From positions 620,001-684,000 of the forward strand of contig NZ_JAGHRO010000001.1 of the NCBI RefSeq assembly GCF_017743735.1: DNA of 64,000 nt, read 5' to 3'. Origin of the DNA: Shimia sp. R9_2. GTDB lineage: Bacteria; Pseudomonadota; Alphaproteobacteria; Rhodobacterales; Rhodobacteraceae. Shown here one piece after another: positions 52,377 to 61,522 of the stretch. Below the pieces are notes generated by a model. The model was not told the origin of the DNA and searched no databases. It was given only the letters and a program-made list of their open reading frames with translations. Numbering within the stretch: position 1 is the stretch's first letter; every line of letters begins with the position of its first letter. The translations under genes were made by a program, and so were the position numbers.

Positions 52377-53450
52377 ATGCTATCTCGCAACCTAGGATCT
52401 TTTCTTTTTGTGCTGACAGTTGGTGCCATTGTCGGTGCGATCTACAGCTATGTCTTGGCCGATATGATGGGCTGGGGGCTGGGCCTTCTGGCGCTCTGGC
52501 GCGGAGCCGTGCGCGGTGTGATCGTGGCCACCATTGCCGTTGGCCTTGAGGTCTGGATCAGCAACAGCCCGATTGGGCGGTGGCAACGCAGCCTGAAGTT
52601 CCGCCGAGGCCTGGCGCTGCGGATGCTGATCACCTGTTGCATCCTGCTCTTTTCTCTGGCGGCCACGCATCTGGTGCTGATCCGGGACAAAGACACTTAT
52701 GTTATGTGGTTTCAGCAGGGGCTGTTTCCCGATTTCCTGTTTGCCTTCTGCACCGGTATTTTTATTCAGTTCATGCTGCAGGCGCGGCGATTGATCGGCG
52801 GGCGGACGTTGACTTATTTCCTGCTCGGGCGGTATGCGCGACCCACTGAGGAATGCCGGATCTTTGTCCTGGCCGATCTAAAAGGGTCCACGTCGATCAC
52901 GGAAAAGCTCGGTGATCAGAGGGCGCTTGAGATGATCACGGGCTTCTTTCTCGACATCGATCCGGTGATCAAGAAACATCAGGGCGTGATCCACAACTAT
53001 GTGGGCGATGAGATCATCATGAGTTGGCGGGATCGCGGGCCGGACGGAAACATGCGGCTCCTCAAATGCATCGATGAGATTTTTCAGATCGTGGCGGCGC
53101 GCCATGACCACTACATGGCCAAATACGGTGTTGCCCCTTCATTGCGCATGGGCGTGGCTGGCGGGCCGGTGGCTGTCGGGGAATGTGGCTGGGAAAAGCG
53201 TCAGGTGGTCTATATCGGCGATACCATCAACCGCGCCAAGCGCCTGCAGGAGGCCTGCAAGGCGCATGGGCTTTCGGTGATTTTGGATGCTGAAACCGCC
53301 CATGACATCACTTTGCCGATGGGGCTTGGATTGGCCGCGGTGGAGGAGACCACCCTGCGCGGGCGGGCCAGTGCCACGCAGATGCTCACACTGACCGCGC
53401 CGGACGGCAGCGCCTTGGAAGCGCTGACGCCTGAGACTGTTCCGGCTTAA
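52377..53450 (+). CDS. Membrane class III adenylate/guanylate cyclase
   Basis: A 357-residue (from this start) membrane cyclase. The N-terminal 150 residues form about four to five helices (FLFVLTVGAIVGAIYSYVLA, VIVATIAVGLEV, LITCCILLFSLAATHLVLI, FLFAFCTGIFIQFML). The catalytic domain has the first metal Asp in FVLADLKGSTSITEKLGD, the second in HNYVGDEIIMSW, and the transition-state Asn and Arg in GDTINRAKRL, so it appears active. ATG 52377 lies 6 nt behind GAGG; an ATG at 52320 adds 19 residues without a ribosome site. A single membrane sensor-cyclase whose signal is unknown. Confidence 0.85.
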   Translation: MLSRNLGSFLFVLTVGAIVGAIYSYVLADMMGWGLGLLALWRGAVRGVIVATIAVGLEVWISNSPIGRWQRSLKFRRGLALRMLITCCILLFSLAATHLVLIRDKDTYVMWFQQGLFPDFLFAFCTGIFIQFMLQARRLIGGRTLTYFLLGRYARPTEECRIFVLADLKGSTSITEKLGDQRALEMITGFFLDIDPVIKKHQGVIHNYVGDEIIMSWRDRGPDGNMRLLKCIDEIFQIVAARHDHYMAKYGVAPSLRMGVAGGPVAVGECGWEKRQVVYIGDTINRAKRLQEACKAHGLSVILDAETAHDITLPMGLGLAAVEETTLRGRASATQMLTLTAPDGSALEALTPETVPA

Positions 53451-55549
53451 CCGCGCGGTTTGCCTTTCGGGACAGATGCCGCCGCCGCACGACGCGCCTT
53501 GTTCTTCTTGCTGTTGGCTTTGCCTTTTGGGGGCGGTGGGCCTTTGGGCTTGTCGCCGCCTTTGCGGTGAGGCTTGGCATCGCTCAATGCGCCATCAGCC
53601 ATTGCGCGCCGACGCGGCGCCGCGTTCCCACCCGGGGCTGCGCCATAGGCCGGTTTTGAGGCCGACTTCGGCTTGCCGTCCTTTGGAGCGGATTTTGCGG
53701 CACCGGGTTTTGGCTTCTTCTGCCGTGGGGCTGGATCGTCGTTCCAGTCCACCGGAGAGGCTGATTTATTTGATTTTTCTGAGAATTTATTGCGTTTCGG
53801 CTTGTGAAAATCCGACTTTTCACCACGCTCAGGGCGCTGTTCATCCCGGTCATGCCGTGGCTTTTCGAACTTTCCTTTGCCGCGATGCGGTTTTCCACCG
53901 TCTTTGCGCGGGCCTTTCCCGAACGGTTTTTTGCCGCCCTCGCGCGCATCACGTGGGCTGCGTTCCAGCACCGGCGCATTCTCCATCAGCGTCAGCTTCG
54001 CGCCTTCTTCCAGCGTCATGTTCGGGCCAATGGCGGCGAGGAAGCCTGCCACACTGGTCTCAAGAACCTGCACATAGCTTTCTTCTGGATTGATGCGGAT
54101 CGCGCCGATGTCGTCTTTGGTTAGATCGCCCAGTTTGCACAGCATTGGCAGCAGGCGGCGCGGCTCTGCACCTGCCTTGCGACCACCGGAGATCGAGAAC
54201 CAGACAGAGGGGCCAAAATCCTTACGCGGGGCTGGCTTGGCATCGCTTTCTGCAATCTCTTCAGGCGCCGAATGTTTGGAATTGTAAAGTCGCAGATAGG
54301 CCGCGGCCACTTGCTCGGGCGAAAATGTTCCAAGCAAAGATTCAATAAGAGGCAATTCTGACTCAGTTGGCTCCACAATCCAGTCCGGATCGGCAAACAT
54401 CCGCGCCTGATCCTGCGCGCTGACTTCCTCGGCAGAAGGCGCACCAGACCACTCGGCCTCAAGCTTGGCCCACCGCAGCAGACGCTCGGCCTTTTTGCGG
54501 GACTTGCGGGTGACGATCAGCGCGGAGACCCCTTTGCGGCCTGCACGGCCGGTCCGGCCAGAGCGGTGCAACAGGGTTTCGTGGTTGTTGGGCAGTTCGG
54601 CATGCACCACCAGATCAAGGTTTGGCAGGTCGATGCCGCGCGCCGCCACATCGGTGGCCACACAGACACGCGCACGGCCGTCGCGCATCGCTTGCAGGGC
54701 GTGGGTACGCTCTGTCTGAGACAGTTCGCCAGACAGCGAAACCACCTGAAAGCCGCGGTTGGAGAGGCGGGTTGTCAGGCGGGCCACCATGGCGCGGGTG
54801 TTGGCAAAGACAATTGCATTTGGCGCTTCATAAAAGCGCAGCGTGTTGATCACGGCGTTTTCCGCATCGCGATCCAGCACCGTCATGGCGCGATAGGTGA
54901 TGTCGGCGTGCTGCTTTTGCTCGGATTTGGTTTCCACTCGGATCGCATCACGCTGATAGTTCTTGGCCAGTTCCGCGATCATTTTTGGCACGGTGGCGGA
55001 GAACAGCAGCGTCTGGCGCTCTTCCGGCACCTGCTCCAGAATGAACTCCAGCTCTTCGCGGAAGCCGAGATCCAGCATTTCGTCCGCTTCATCCAGCACC
55101 ACGGCGCGGATGTCCAAGAGGTCGATGGAACCACGGTCAATGTGGTCACGCAGACGGCCAGGTGTCGCCACAACAATATGCGCGCCACGTGCCAGCGCAC
55201 GGCGTTCGTCGCGCATGTCCATGCCGCCCACACAGGAGGCCACGCGCGCACCTGCTTCGGCATAAAGCCAGGTCAGTTCGCGTTTCACCTGAAGCGCCAA
55301 TTCGCGTGTCGGCGCGATGACCAGCGCCAGTGGTGCGGCGGCCTCATCAAAGGCCTCTGCCTCGCTCAGCACGGTGGAGGAGATTGCAAGGCCGAAGCCC
55401 AGCGTTTTGCCTGAGCCTGTTTGTGCGGAAACAAGAAGGTCTTTGCCCGCCAGTTCCGGGGCCATTACGGCTTCCTGAACCTGGGTGAGCTTGTCATAGC
55501 CTTTTGCGTCAAGCGCGGCCTGAAGTGCGGTTTTCACGGTGATGTTCAC
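53447..55549 (-). CDS. DEAD-box RNA helicase with DbpA-type RNA-binding domain
   Basis: A 700-residue ATP-dependent RNA helicase. It contains the Q-motif region, SAQTGSGKT (I), PTRELALQV (Ia), VLDEADEMLDLGF (II, DEAD), FSATV (III), ATDVAARGIDLPNLDLVVH (V) and HRSGRTGRAG (VI). After the core comes a DbpA/CsdA-like RNA-binding domain (VWFSISGGRKAGAEPRRLLP, DIGAIRINPEESYVQVLET), then a 170-residue Lys/Gly/Pro-rich disordered tail. Probably involved in ribosome assembly or cold adaptation. Its stop overlaps the stop of the convergent cyclase by 4 nt. Confidence 0.95.
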   Translation of the reverse strand: MNITVKTALQAALDAKGYDKLTQVQEAVMAPELAGKDLLVSAQTGSGKTLGFGLAISSTVLSEAEAFDEAAAPLALVIAPTRELALQVKRELTWLYAEAGARVASCVGGMDMRDERRALARGAHIVVATPGRLRDHIDRGSIDLLDIRAVVLDEADEMLDLGFREELEFILEQVPEERQTLLFSATVPKMIAELAKNYQRDAIRVETKSEQKQHADITYRAMTVLDRDAENAVINTLRFYEAPNAIVFANTRAMVARLTTRLSNRGFQVVSLSGELSQTERTHALQAMRDGRARVCVATDVAARGIDLPNLDLVVHAELPNNHETLLHRSGRTGRAGRKGVSALIVTRKSRKKAERLLRWAKLEAEWSGAPSAEEVSAQDQARMFADPDWIVEPTESELPLIESLLGTFSPEQVAAAYLRLYNSKHSAPEEIAESDAKPAPRKDFGPSVWFSISGGRKAGAEPRRLLPMLCKLGDLTKDDIGAIRINPEESYVQVLETSVAGFLAAIGPNMTLEEGAKLTLMENAPVLERSPRDAREGGKKPFGKGPRKDGGKPHRGKGKFEKPRHDRDEQRPERGEKSDFHKPKRNKFSEKSNKSASPVDWNDDPAPRQKKPKPGAAKSAPKDGKPKSASKPAYGAAPGGNAAPRRRAMADGALSDAKPHRKGGDKPKGPPPPKGKANSKKNKARRAAAASVPKGKPRG

Positions 55550-55793
55550 TTTTCATCTGAGGAGTGCCAGCTGGACGGCGTCGGCGGGCTCCCTCATCAT
55601 CTGAACCGCTCTCATCATCATTTGTGGCAAGAAGCGCAGCACATAGACCAAAACTTTGGGCGTGTATAGGTGTCTCGTTCCGCCGCCAAATACCCGTCAG
55701 ACCGGCATGACAAACAATTTACTTCTAGCGCTTTGAAACCCGGGCAAAGTTCTTATGTTAACGAGAATTCGATTTCACACAGGGCGCGATAGC

Positions 55794-56663
55794 ATGACCG
55801 ATACCTACACCCCCCCGAAAGTCTGGACTTGGGATTCTGAAAGCGGTGGCAAATTTGCCAGCATCAACCGCCCAATTGCAGGCCCGACACATGACAAAGA
55901 GCTGCCCCGCGGTGAGCATCCATTCCAGCTCTATTCACTGGCCACGCCCAACGGCGTGAAAGTCACCGTGATGCTGGAAGAGCTTCTGGCAGCAGGTCAT
56001 AAAGGCGCGGAGTATGACGCTTATCTCATCAACATTGGTGAGGGCGATCAGTTTGGCTCCGGTTTTGTGGGCGTAAACCCGAATTCCAAAATCCCCGCGC
56101 TGATGGATCTGAGCGGCGACAAAGAAGTGCGCGTGTTTGAAAGCGGCGCGATCCTTCTGCACCTTGCAGAGAAATTTGACGCCTTCCTGGGCCCCAATGA
56201 GAAACGCGCTGAGATGATCAGCTGGCTCTTCTGGCAAATGGGCAGCGCGCCGTATCTGGGCGGTGGCTTTGGCCATTTCTACGCCTATGCGCCAGAGAAA
56301 TGGGAATACCCGATCAACCGCTTTGCCATGGAAACCAAGCGCCAGCTTGATGTTCTGAACCACCAGCTGGCAGAGAACAAATACATCGCCGGTGACGAAT
56401 ACACGATTGCCGACATCGCAATCTGGTCCTGGTACGGCGCGCTGGCGCTTGGGCGTCTTTATGAGGCGGCCGAGTTCCTCGATGTGGAAAGCTATGAACA
56501 CGTGCAGCGCTGGGCCAAGGAAATCAACGACCGCCCGGCCGTGAAACGCGGTGTGATGGTCAACCGCAGCTGGGGGGATCTCGACAAGCAACTTCACGAA
56601 CGCCACGCGGCTGAGGATTTTGAAACCCGCACAGCGGATAAGCTTGAGCCTGCGGCAGAATAA
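55794..56663 (+). CDS. yghU: YghU-type glutathione S-transferase (disulfide-bond oxidoreductase)
   Basis: A 289-residue glutathione-dependent enzyme very close to E. coli YghU: TYTPPKVWTWDSESGGKFAS, INRPIAGPTHDKELP, HPFQLYSLATPNGVKVTVML, VNPNSKIPALMD, VFESGAILLHLAEKF, GGGFGHFYAYAPEKWEYPIN and LHERHAAEDFET. YghU-type enzymes have disulfide-bond reductase activity and bind two glutathione molecules. ATG 55794 is supported by the family start. A second, shorter relative lies at 60784. Confidence 0.93.
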   Translation: MTDTYTPPKVWTWDSESGGKFASINRPIAGPTHDKELPRGEHPFQLYSLATPNGVKVTVMLEELLAAGHKGAEYDAYLINIGEGDQFGSGFVGVNPNSKIPALMDLSGDKEVRVFESGAILLHLAEKFDAFLGPNEKRAEMISWLFWQMGSAPYLGGGFGHFYAYAPEKWEYPINRFAMETKRQLDVLNHQLAENKYIAGDEYTIADIAIWSWYGALALGRLYEAAEFLDVESYEHVQRWAKEINDRPAVKRGVMVNRSWGDLDKQLHERHAAEDFETRTADKLEPAAE

Positions 56664-56729
56664 AGCGCAGCTTGTACGTGAAAAAAAGAGCGGGCGGTGC
56701 GTTGGTGCCGCCCGTTTTGATTCAAGAAA

Positions 56730-57188
56730 CTACACCGGCAACGCCGTTGTCTTAAAAACCGTCCGTAGCGCAAAAGAGCTCTGCATCTGGGCCACCCCCG
56801 GCAGGCGTGCGAGGTGTTGACGGTGGATGCGCGCAAAATCCTCGGTGTTCTCCGCGACGACCTTCAGAATGTAATCCGCCGTTCCTGCCATCAGGTGGCA
56901 CTCCAGCACATCAGGAATGCGCGCCACCGCTTTCTCAAAGGCGTCCAGAACCTCATCGGCTTGACCTGACAGCGTGATTTCCACAAAAACAGTTGTCGGC
57001 ACATCCAGTTTGCGCGGGTCGAGCAGGGCCACGTAGTCCTTGATGTATCCCTCGCTTTCGAGCCGGTGTACTCGGCGGTGGCAGGCGGACGCAGAGAGGT
57101 TCACGCGCTCTGAAAGCTCGGCGTTGGAAATCCGGCCTTGTTTTTGAAGGACGGTCAGTATGCGACGATCTGTCGGATCAAGAGACAT
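56730..57188 (-). CDS. Lrp/AsnC-family regulator, divergent from alanine dehydrogenase
   Basis: A 152-residue regulator: helix-turn-helix in LDPTDRRILTVLQKQGRISN and ELSERVNLSASACHRRVHRL; ligand domain VPTTVFVEITLSGQADEVLD, VLECHLMAGTADYILKVVAE and MQSSFALRTVFKTTALPV. It lies back to back with ald, a pairing well known from AldR/BkdR-like systems where an Lrp protein senses alanine or a related amino acid and activates or represses the dehydrogenase. ATG 57188 gives the standard length. Confidence 0.93.
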   Translation of the reverse strand: MSLDPTDRRILTVLQKQGRISNAELSERVNLSASACHRRVHRLESEGYIKDYVALLDPRKLDVPTTVFVEITLSGQADEVLDAFEKAVARIPDVLECHLMAGTADYILKVVAENTEDFARIHRQHLARLPGVAQMQSSFALRTVFKTTALPV

Positions 57189-57248
57189 ATTGCGAAAGCT
57201 CCTTGCGTGTTTGCTCTCTCTATTCGAAGTATCTTGCAAAGGCGAGTT

Positions 57249-57269
57249 TTCATTCTGCCTAAAAATGAA
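57249..57269. promoter_or_regulatory. Dyad TTCATT-N9-AATGAA between lrp-type gene and ald
   Basis: Six-base arms with a 9-nt spacer in the 137-nt divergent region, about 57 bp upstream of ald. Placement suits an Lrp-type site, though the arms are short and AT-rich. Confidence 0.4.
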
Positions 57270-57325
57270 GCATATTCTTGCGGCCTCACTCTAACCTTCC
57301 TTTAGGTAAAGTCAGGAGTGAGACC

Positions 57326-58444
57326 ATGAAAATCGGATGCCCCACCGAAATCAAACCTCAAGAGTTTCGTGTCGGCATGACGCCGGACGCCGCGCGAGAG
57401 GCGGTGGCCCACGGCCATGAGGTGATCATTCAGGTGGGTGCCGGGATCGGCGCTGGGTTCACCGATGAGGACTATCGCGCTGCCGGCGCGACGATGATCG
57501 AGACCGCAGAAGACATTTTTGCCACCGCCGACATGATCGTAAAAGTGAAAGAGCCCCAAGCCGTTGAACGCAAAATGCTGCGTGAAGGCCAGTTGCTATT
57601 CACCTATTTGCACCTCGCGCCGGATCCGGAGCAAACCAAAGATCTCTTGGAGAGCGGCTGTACGGCCATCGCCTATGAAACGGTGACCGATAGTCGTGGA
57701 GGCCTGCCGCTCCTGGCGCCCATGTCTGAGGTGGCTGGCCGCCTCGCACCCCAGGTTGGTGCATGGACCTTGCAGAAGGCAAACGGCGGTCGCGGTGTGT
57801 TGATGGGCGGTGTCCCGGGCGTGGCCCCAGCCAAGGTTGTTGTGATCGGCGGTGGGGTCGTGGGCACCCATGCTGCCAAGATCGCCGCAGGCATGGGCGC
57901 AGATGTCACCGTGCTGGACCGCTCTTTGCCTCGGCTGAAGTATCTGGATGATGTCTTCGGCGGAACGTTCAAAAACCAATATTCTACGGCGGGTGCTACA
58001 GCCGAGTTGGTCCGTGAAGCCGACATGGTGATTGGCGCGGTGCTGATCCCCGGCGCGGAGGCACCCAAACTTGTGTCGCGTGCCCAGCTTTCGGAAATGA
58101 AACCGGGCGCGGCGCTGGTGGATGTGGCAATCGATCAGGGTGGGTGCTTTGAAACCTCACGCGCCACCACTCATGCAGATCCGATCTACGAGGTCGACGG
58201 CATCATGCACTACTGCGTGGCCAATATGCCGGGGGCTGTGGCGCGCACCTCAACACAGGCGCTGGGCAATGCCACGCTGCCGTTCCTGCTGAATTTGGCG
58301 GACAAAGGCTGGAAACAGGCCTGCGAGGATGATCCACATCTGCTCAACGGCCTCAATGTGCACGCAGGCCAGCTGACCTATTACGCGGTGGGCAAAGCGC
58401 TTGGCATTGATGTGATTTCGCCCTCTCTGGCGCTCAAGTCCTGA
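57326..58444 (+). CDS. ald: Alanine dehydrogenase
   Basis: NAD-dependent oxidative deamination of L-alanine to pyruvate and ammonia. The 372-residue protein begins [20 protein letters not shown] and has the conserved Lys in VKVKEPQ, the His in [29 protein letters not shown] (NAD-binding loop), [20 protein letters not shown], and [20 protein letters not shown]. All typical residues are present. Its last 64 bases overlap the convergent LysR gene on the other strand. Confidence 0.96.
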   Translation: MKIGCPTEIKPQEFRVGMTPDAAREAVAHGHEVIIQVGAGIGAGFTDEDYRAAGATMIETAEDIFATADMIVKVKEPQAVERKMLREGQLLFTYLHLAPDPEQTKDLLESGCTAIAYETVTDSRGGLPLLAPMSEVAGRLAPQVGAWTLQKANGGRGVLMGGVPGVAPAKVVVIGGGVVGTHAAKIAAGMGADVTVLDRSLPRLKYLDDVFGGTFKNQYSTAGATAELVREADMVIGAVLIPGAEAPKLVSRAQLSEMKPGAALVDVAIDQGGCFETSRATTHADPIYEVDGIMHYCVANMPGAVARTSTQALGNATLPFLLNLADKGWKQACEDDPHLLNGLNVHAGQLTYYAVGKALGIDVISPSLALKS

Positions 58445-59316
58445 GGGCAGGCCCCTTCAAACAACGGGCGCAGCGTCTTCAGGCGCTGCGTGACAAAACC
58501 GGTGAAAGCGCGCACCCGCGGCACCTGCCTAAGATCGGCATGGGTGAGCACCCAGAGCGGGATTTGCGGAAACAGCGGCAGGCCCGGCACACGCGCAAGT
58601 GCCGGATCGCTGTCTCCCAGAAAGCAGGCCATGCGCGTTGCACCGATCCCAGCGCGGACAGCCCCCACAGCAGCAGCCATATCGTCTACGGTCAGCCGCG
58701 TGCGCAGATTTGGCCGCGCGGCTTTGATCGCTTCCGGCGGCCCGGGCCAATGGGCAAAACGAATCCAATCCAGCGGTGTTTCACCGCCTTCGTCCCGCGC
58801 CAAAAGCGCTTGGCTCGCATAGACCGCGCCTTTCTGCTCAAAAAGCTGAGTGCCAACCAAAGTGTCCGGCGGTGATTTGGCGAACCTTATGGCCACATCC
58901 GCATCCCGCTGCGCAAGATTGACGGTCTCATTGGTGGCCACCAGAGACAGCGCGATCTCTGGATACGCGTCTATGAAGTCCGCAAAAATGGGGGACAGAA
59001 TGCGCTCGATCAACAGTTCTGGCGCAGTCACCTTGAGCGGCCCGCGAATGGCGGTGTCCCGCGCTGCGATTGTCCGATCCAGCCCTCGCTCCAGATCAGA
59101 CATGGCTTCAGCTGCGCGAACCGCCTCCCACCCCGCCTCCGTGGGGACATAGCCGCTTGGCAGGCGCTCAAACAGGCGCGTACCCAAAGAGGCTTCTGCC
59201 GCCGCGATCCGTCGCGCCACCGTGGCGTGATTGACGCCAAGCGCGCGCGCCGCACCGCTGGTGCCGCCATGACGGGCGGTTTCCATAACAAATTTCAGAT
59301 CATCCCAGTTGTGCAT
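58381..59316 (-). CDS. LysR-family transcriptional regulator
   Basis: A 311-residue regulator. The helix-turn-helix is WDDLKFVMETARHGGTSGAA and RALGVNHATVARRIAAAEAS; the effector domain has VTAPELLIERILSPIFADFI, DADVAIRFAKSP and VRAGIGATRMACFLGDSDP. The last roughly 20 residues, after LRPLFEG, run antisense to the end of ald for 64 bp and look like a late-arriving extension. It is divergent from a DUF1330 gene that may be its target. The start could also be ATG 59328. Confidence 0.88.
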   Translation of the reverse strand: MHNWDDLKFVMETARHGGTSGAARALGVNHATVARRIAAAEASLGTRLFERLPSGYVPTEAGWEAVRAAEAMSDLERGLDRTIAARDTAIRGPLKVTAPELLIERILSPIFADFIDAYPEIALSLVATNETVNLAQRDADVAIRFAKSPPDTLVGTQLFEQKGAVYASQALLARDEGGETPLDWIRFAHWPGPPEAIKAARPNLRTRLTVDDMAAAVGAVRAGIGATRMACFLGDSDPALARVPGLPLFPQIPLWVLTHADLRQVPRVRAFTGFVTQRLKTLRPLFEGACPQDLSAREGEITSMPSALPTA

Positions 59317-59417
59317 AGGGGTGATCATATTTGCACAGAGTGGTTGCATCAATGATCGTTTTTTCACATCCGACCGGCACCTAAGTATACGGCAAGACAT
59401 TAGCATCGGAGATCAAA

Positions 59418-59699
59418 ATGACCGCTTACGCCTTTGTAAATCTGACCATCACCAACCCTGAGAACTTTGAGGCCTACCGCGAGAAAGCGGGCATGGCGCT
59501 GAAAAAGCACGGCGCTGCGCCGCTGCACGTCTCCAAAGAAGCCGAAGTGATCGAAGGGGAGGGCGCTGCACCAACCGTGACGGTCATCCTCACCTTCCCG
59601 GATCGGGACGCCGCCAAGGCCTGGATCGAGGATCCCGAATTTGCCGAGGTGCACGCGCTGCGTCGGGGGGCAGGCGTGTCCAACATCATCCTGATGTAA
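59418..59699 (+). CDS. DUF1330-family protein
   Basis: A 93-residue ferredoxin-fold (dimeric alpha-beta barrel) protein: AYAFVNLTITNPENFEAYRE, then VTVILTFPDRDAAKAWIEDP and EVHALRRGAGVSNIILM. The family has no settled role. It is divergent from a LysR regulator across a 101-nt gap, a common arrangement for a regulated target. No signal or membrane segment is seen. Confidence 0.85.
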   Translation: MTAYAFVNLTITNPENFEAYREKAGMALKKHGAAPLHVSKEAEVIEGEGAAPTVTVILTFPDRDAAKAWIEDPEFAEVHALRRGAGVSNIILM

Positions 59700-59745
59700 G
59701 GCTATGCATTGGCAGTGGCTGCTTTGCCAACTTGCTCAGCAGTCG

Positions 59746-59770
59746 CAAAAAAGGCGCCCTTTGGGGCGCC
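59746..59770 (-). terminator. Terminator of the MscS-type gene (bidirectional)
   Basis: GGCGCCC and GGGCGCC form a perfect 7-bp stem with a 4-nt loop. On the minus strand TTTTTT and more T follow, so it ends the MscS transcript; it also lies after the DUF1330 gene. Confidence 0.75.
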
Positions 59771-59802
59771 TCCTGCAAACACATGGTGAACTGGCGCCGC
59801 CC

Positions 59803-60609
59803 TTAGGCCTCTCGCTTGATCTCCACCGTGTGTGGGTAAGGGATCGAGATGCCACCTTTGTCGAAGGCTTCCTTCACCGCTTGCGTGAGTGCGAACTTCA
59901 GCTCCCAATAGTCCTTCGCCTTGCACCAAACGCGCATGGTGATGTCCACAGAGCTGTCGCCAAGGTTGGTGACGCGCGCCCAGCTTTCTGGATCTTTCAG
60001 CACGCGCGCATCTGCGTTGGCGGTGTCGAGGATGATCTTTTTGGCCTTTTCGGCATCATCACCGTAGTCGATGCCAAACACCACATCGACGCGGCGGGTG
60101 TCATGCGCGGAGAAGTTGGTGATGATGGATCCCCAGGCCTGACCATTCGGGATAATGATCTGCACGTTGTCCGGGGTGACCATCTCGGTCACAAACAGGT
60201 TGAGGTCCACAACCGTGCCCGCGGTGCCGCCAACATCGACGTATTGCCCAATTTTGTATGGACGAAACAGGATCAGCATGAAGCCTGCTGCCAGATCGCT
60301 CAGTGTGCCCTGCAGTGCGAGGCCAATCGCCAACGTGGCAGCACCCAACATCGCGACCAAAGATGTCGCCTCAATGCCAAAGATGCCAAGGATGGCAACC
60401 AGCACCATAAGAAGGATCACCCAGCGCACGATGCTGGCGGCAAAATTGCCCAGTGTCTGGTCAATTTCCGGTGTTTTGTTCACGCGATTACGCACCATAC
60501 GACTCACTGCGCCAGCAACCATCCAACCAATGACCAGAACCACCAGTGCTTTCACAGCTGACACAACCAGCGGTGCGTAGCCCTGTGCACTCTCAACAAG
60601 CGTTTCCAT
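59803..60609 (-). CDS. Small-conductance mechanosensitive channel (MscS family)
   Basis: A 268-residue inner-membrane channel that opens on hypo-osmotic shock. It has three N-terminal helices; the pore helix reads LVAMLGAATLAIGLALQGTL with alternating Gly and Ala, and is followed by SDLAAGFMLILFRPYKIGQY, VDLNLFVTEMVTPDNVQIII and PNGQAWGSIITNFSAHDTRR. Length matches a minimal MscS. It pairs sensibly with a betaine-type importer elsewhere in the window, but there is no operon link. Confidence 0.93.
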   Translation of the reverse strand: METLVESAQGYAPLVVSAVKALVVLVIGWMVAGAVSRMVRNRVNKTPEIDQTLGNFAASIVRWVILLMVLVAILGIFGIEATSLVAMLGAATLAIGLALQGTLSDLAAGFMLILFRPYKIGQYVDVGGTAGTVVDLNLFVTEMVTPDNVQIIIPNGQAWGSIITNFSAHDTRRVDVVFGIDYGDDAEKAKKIILDTANADARVLKDPESWARVTNLGDSSVDITMRVWCKAKDYWELKFALTQAVKEAFDKGGISIPYPHTVEIKREA

Positions 60610-60783
60610 TTGATGTCTCCCTGTTCGACAACATTTAAAGGGACTTTAACTGCAGTGGCTGCGTCAGGCGCAAGCAATTCCCCCTCAAATTCTCAGATTT
60701 CGCTCCTTTCGCATGCCGCGCGCGCTGGTTTCATGGGAAAATCAGCCTATGTATCCCCTCAAAACCTTATCAGGAGATCTCCA

Positions 60784-61488
60784 ATGACAACTGTCACCGA
60801 CCATCCAATCAACAGCCGTTGGGCCGCTGACGACGCCACCGTTCTTCAGCTCTATTCCTTTCCAACGCCCAACGGGGTGAAAGTGTCGATCATGCTGGAA
60901 GAGACTGGCCTGCCTTATGAGGCGCATCTGGTCACCCTGAGCGACGCGGATGTGAAAAGCCCGGAGTTTCTGGCGCTGAATCCCAACAACAAGATCCCTG
61001 CGATCATTGACCCGAACGCACCGGATGGGGAGGCCGTTACCCTGTTTGAGAGCGGTGCCATCCTGATCTATCTGGCGGAGAAAACCGGCAAACTCATCGG
61101 CAATACGCCTGCAGAGAAATATCAGGCGATCCAGTGGGTGATGTTCCAGATGGGCGGCGTTGGCCCGATGTTTGGCCAGTTGGGCTATTTCACCAAATTT
61201 GCCGGGGCAGAGATCGAAGATCCACGCCCACGTGAGCGCTTCCGCGTAGAGGCAAAGCGCCTTTTGTCCGTGCTTGAAAAGCAGCTTGAAGGGCGTGAGT
61301 GGATCACCGGCAGCTATTCCATTGCCGATATCGCCATCGCGCCATGGCTCAATGCGCTGGAATATTACCAGACCAAAGAGCTTGTCGGCTGGGCAGAGTA
61401 CCCGAATGTGAATGCCTATCTGGAGCGGTTCTTGACCCGTCCAGCGGTACAGGCAGGCATGAATATTCCGCCACGCCCGGAAGCATAA
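60784..61488 (+). CDS. Glutathione S-transferase, YfcG/Ure2p-like
   Basis: A 234-residue GST. The N-terminal thioredoxin-like domain has LQLYSFPTPNGVKVSIMLEE, SPEFLALNPNNKIPAIID and LFESGAILIYLAEKTGKL, and the C-terminal helical domain has EKYQAIQWVMFQMGGVGPMF and WITGSYSIADIAIAPWLNAL. The TPNGVKVSIMLEE text marks the nucleophilic-GSH family that includes YfcG and YghU, which act as disulfide reductases. A start at 60784 is fixed by the family; the open frame runs back to 60610. Confidence 0.9.
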   Translation: MTTVTDHPINSRWAADDATVLQLYSFPTPNGVKVSIMLEETGLPYEAHLVTLSDADVKSPEFLALNPNNKIPAIIDPNAPDGEAVTLFESGAILIYLAEKTGKLIGNTPAEKYQAIQWVMFQMGGVGPMFGQLGYFTKFAGAEIEDPRPRERFRVEAKRLLSVLEKQLEGREWITGSYSIADIAIAPWLNALEYYQTKELVGWAEYPNVNAYLERFLTRPAVQAGMNIPPRPEA

Positions 61489-61491
61489 GAA

Positions 61492-61515
61492 AAAGGGGGC
61501 CCTATGGCCCCCTTT
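61492..61515 (+). terminator. Terminator after the GST gene (bidirectional)
   Basis: AAAGGGGGCC and GGCCCCCTTT pair across a 4-nt loop, followed by GTTTTG. It can serve both the GST gene and the convergent YtoQ gene. Confidence 0.75.
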
Positions 61516-61522
61516 GTTTTGC

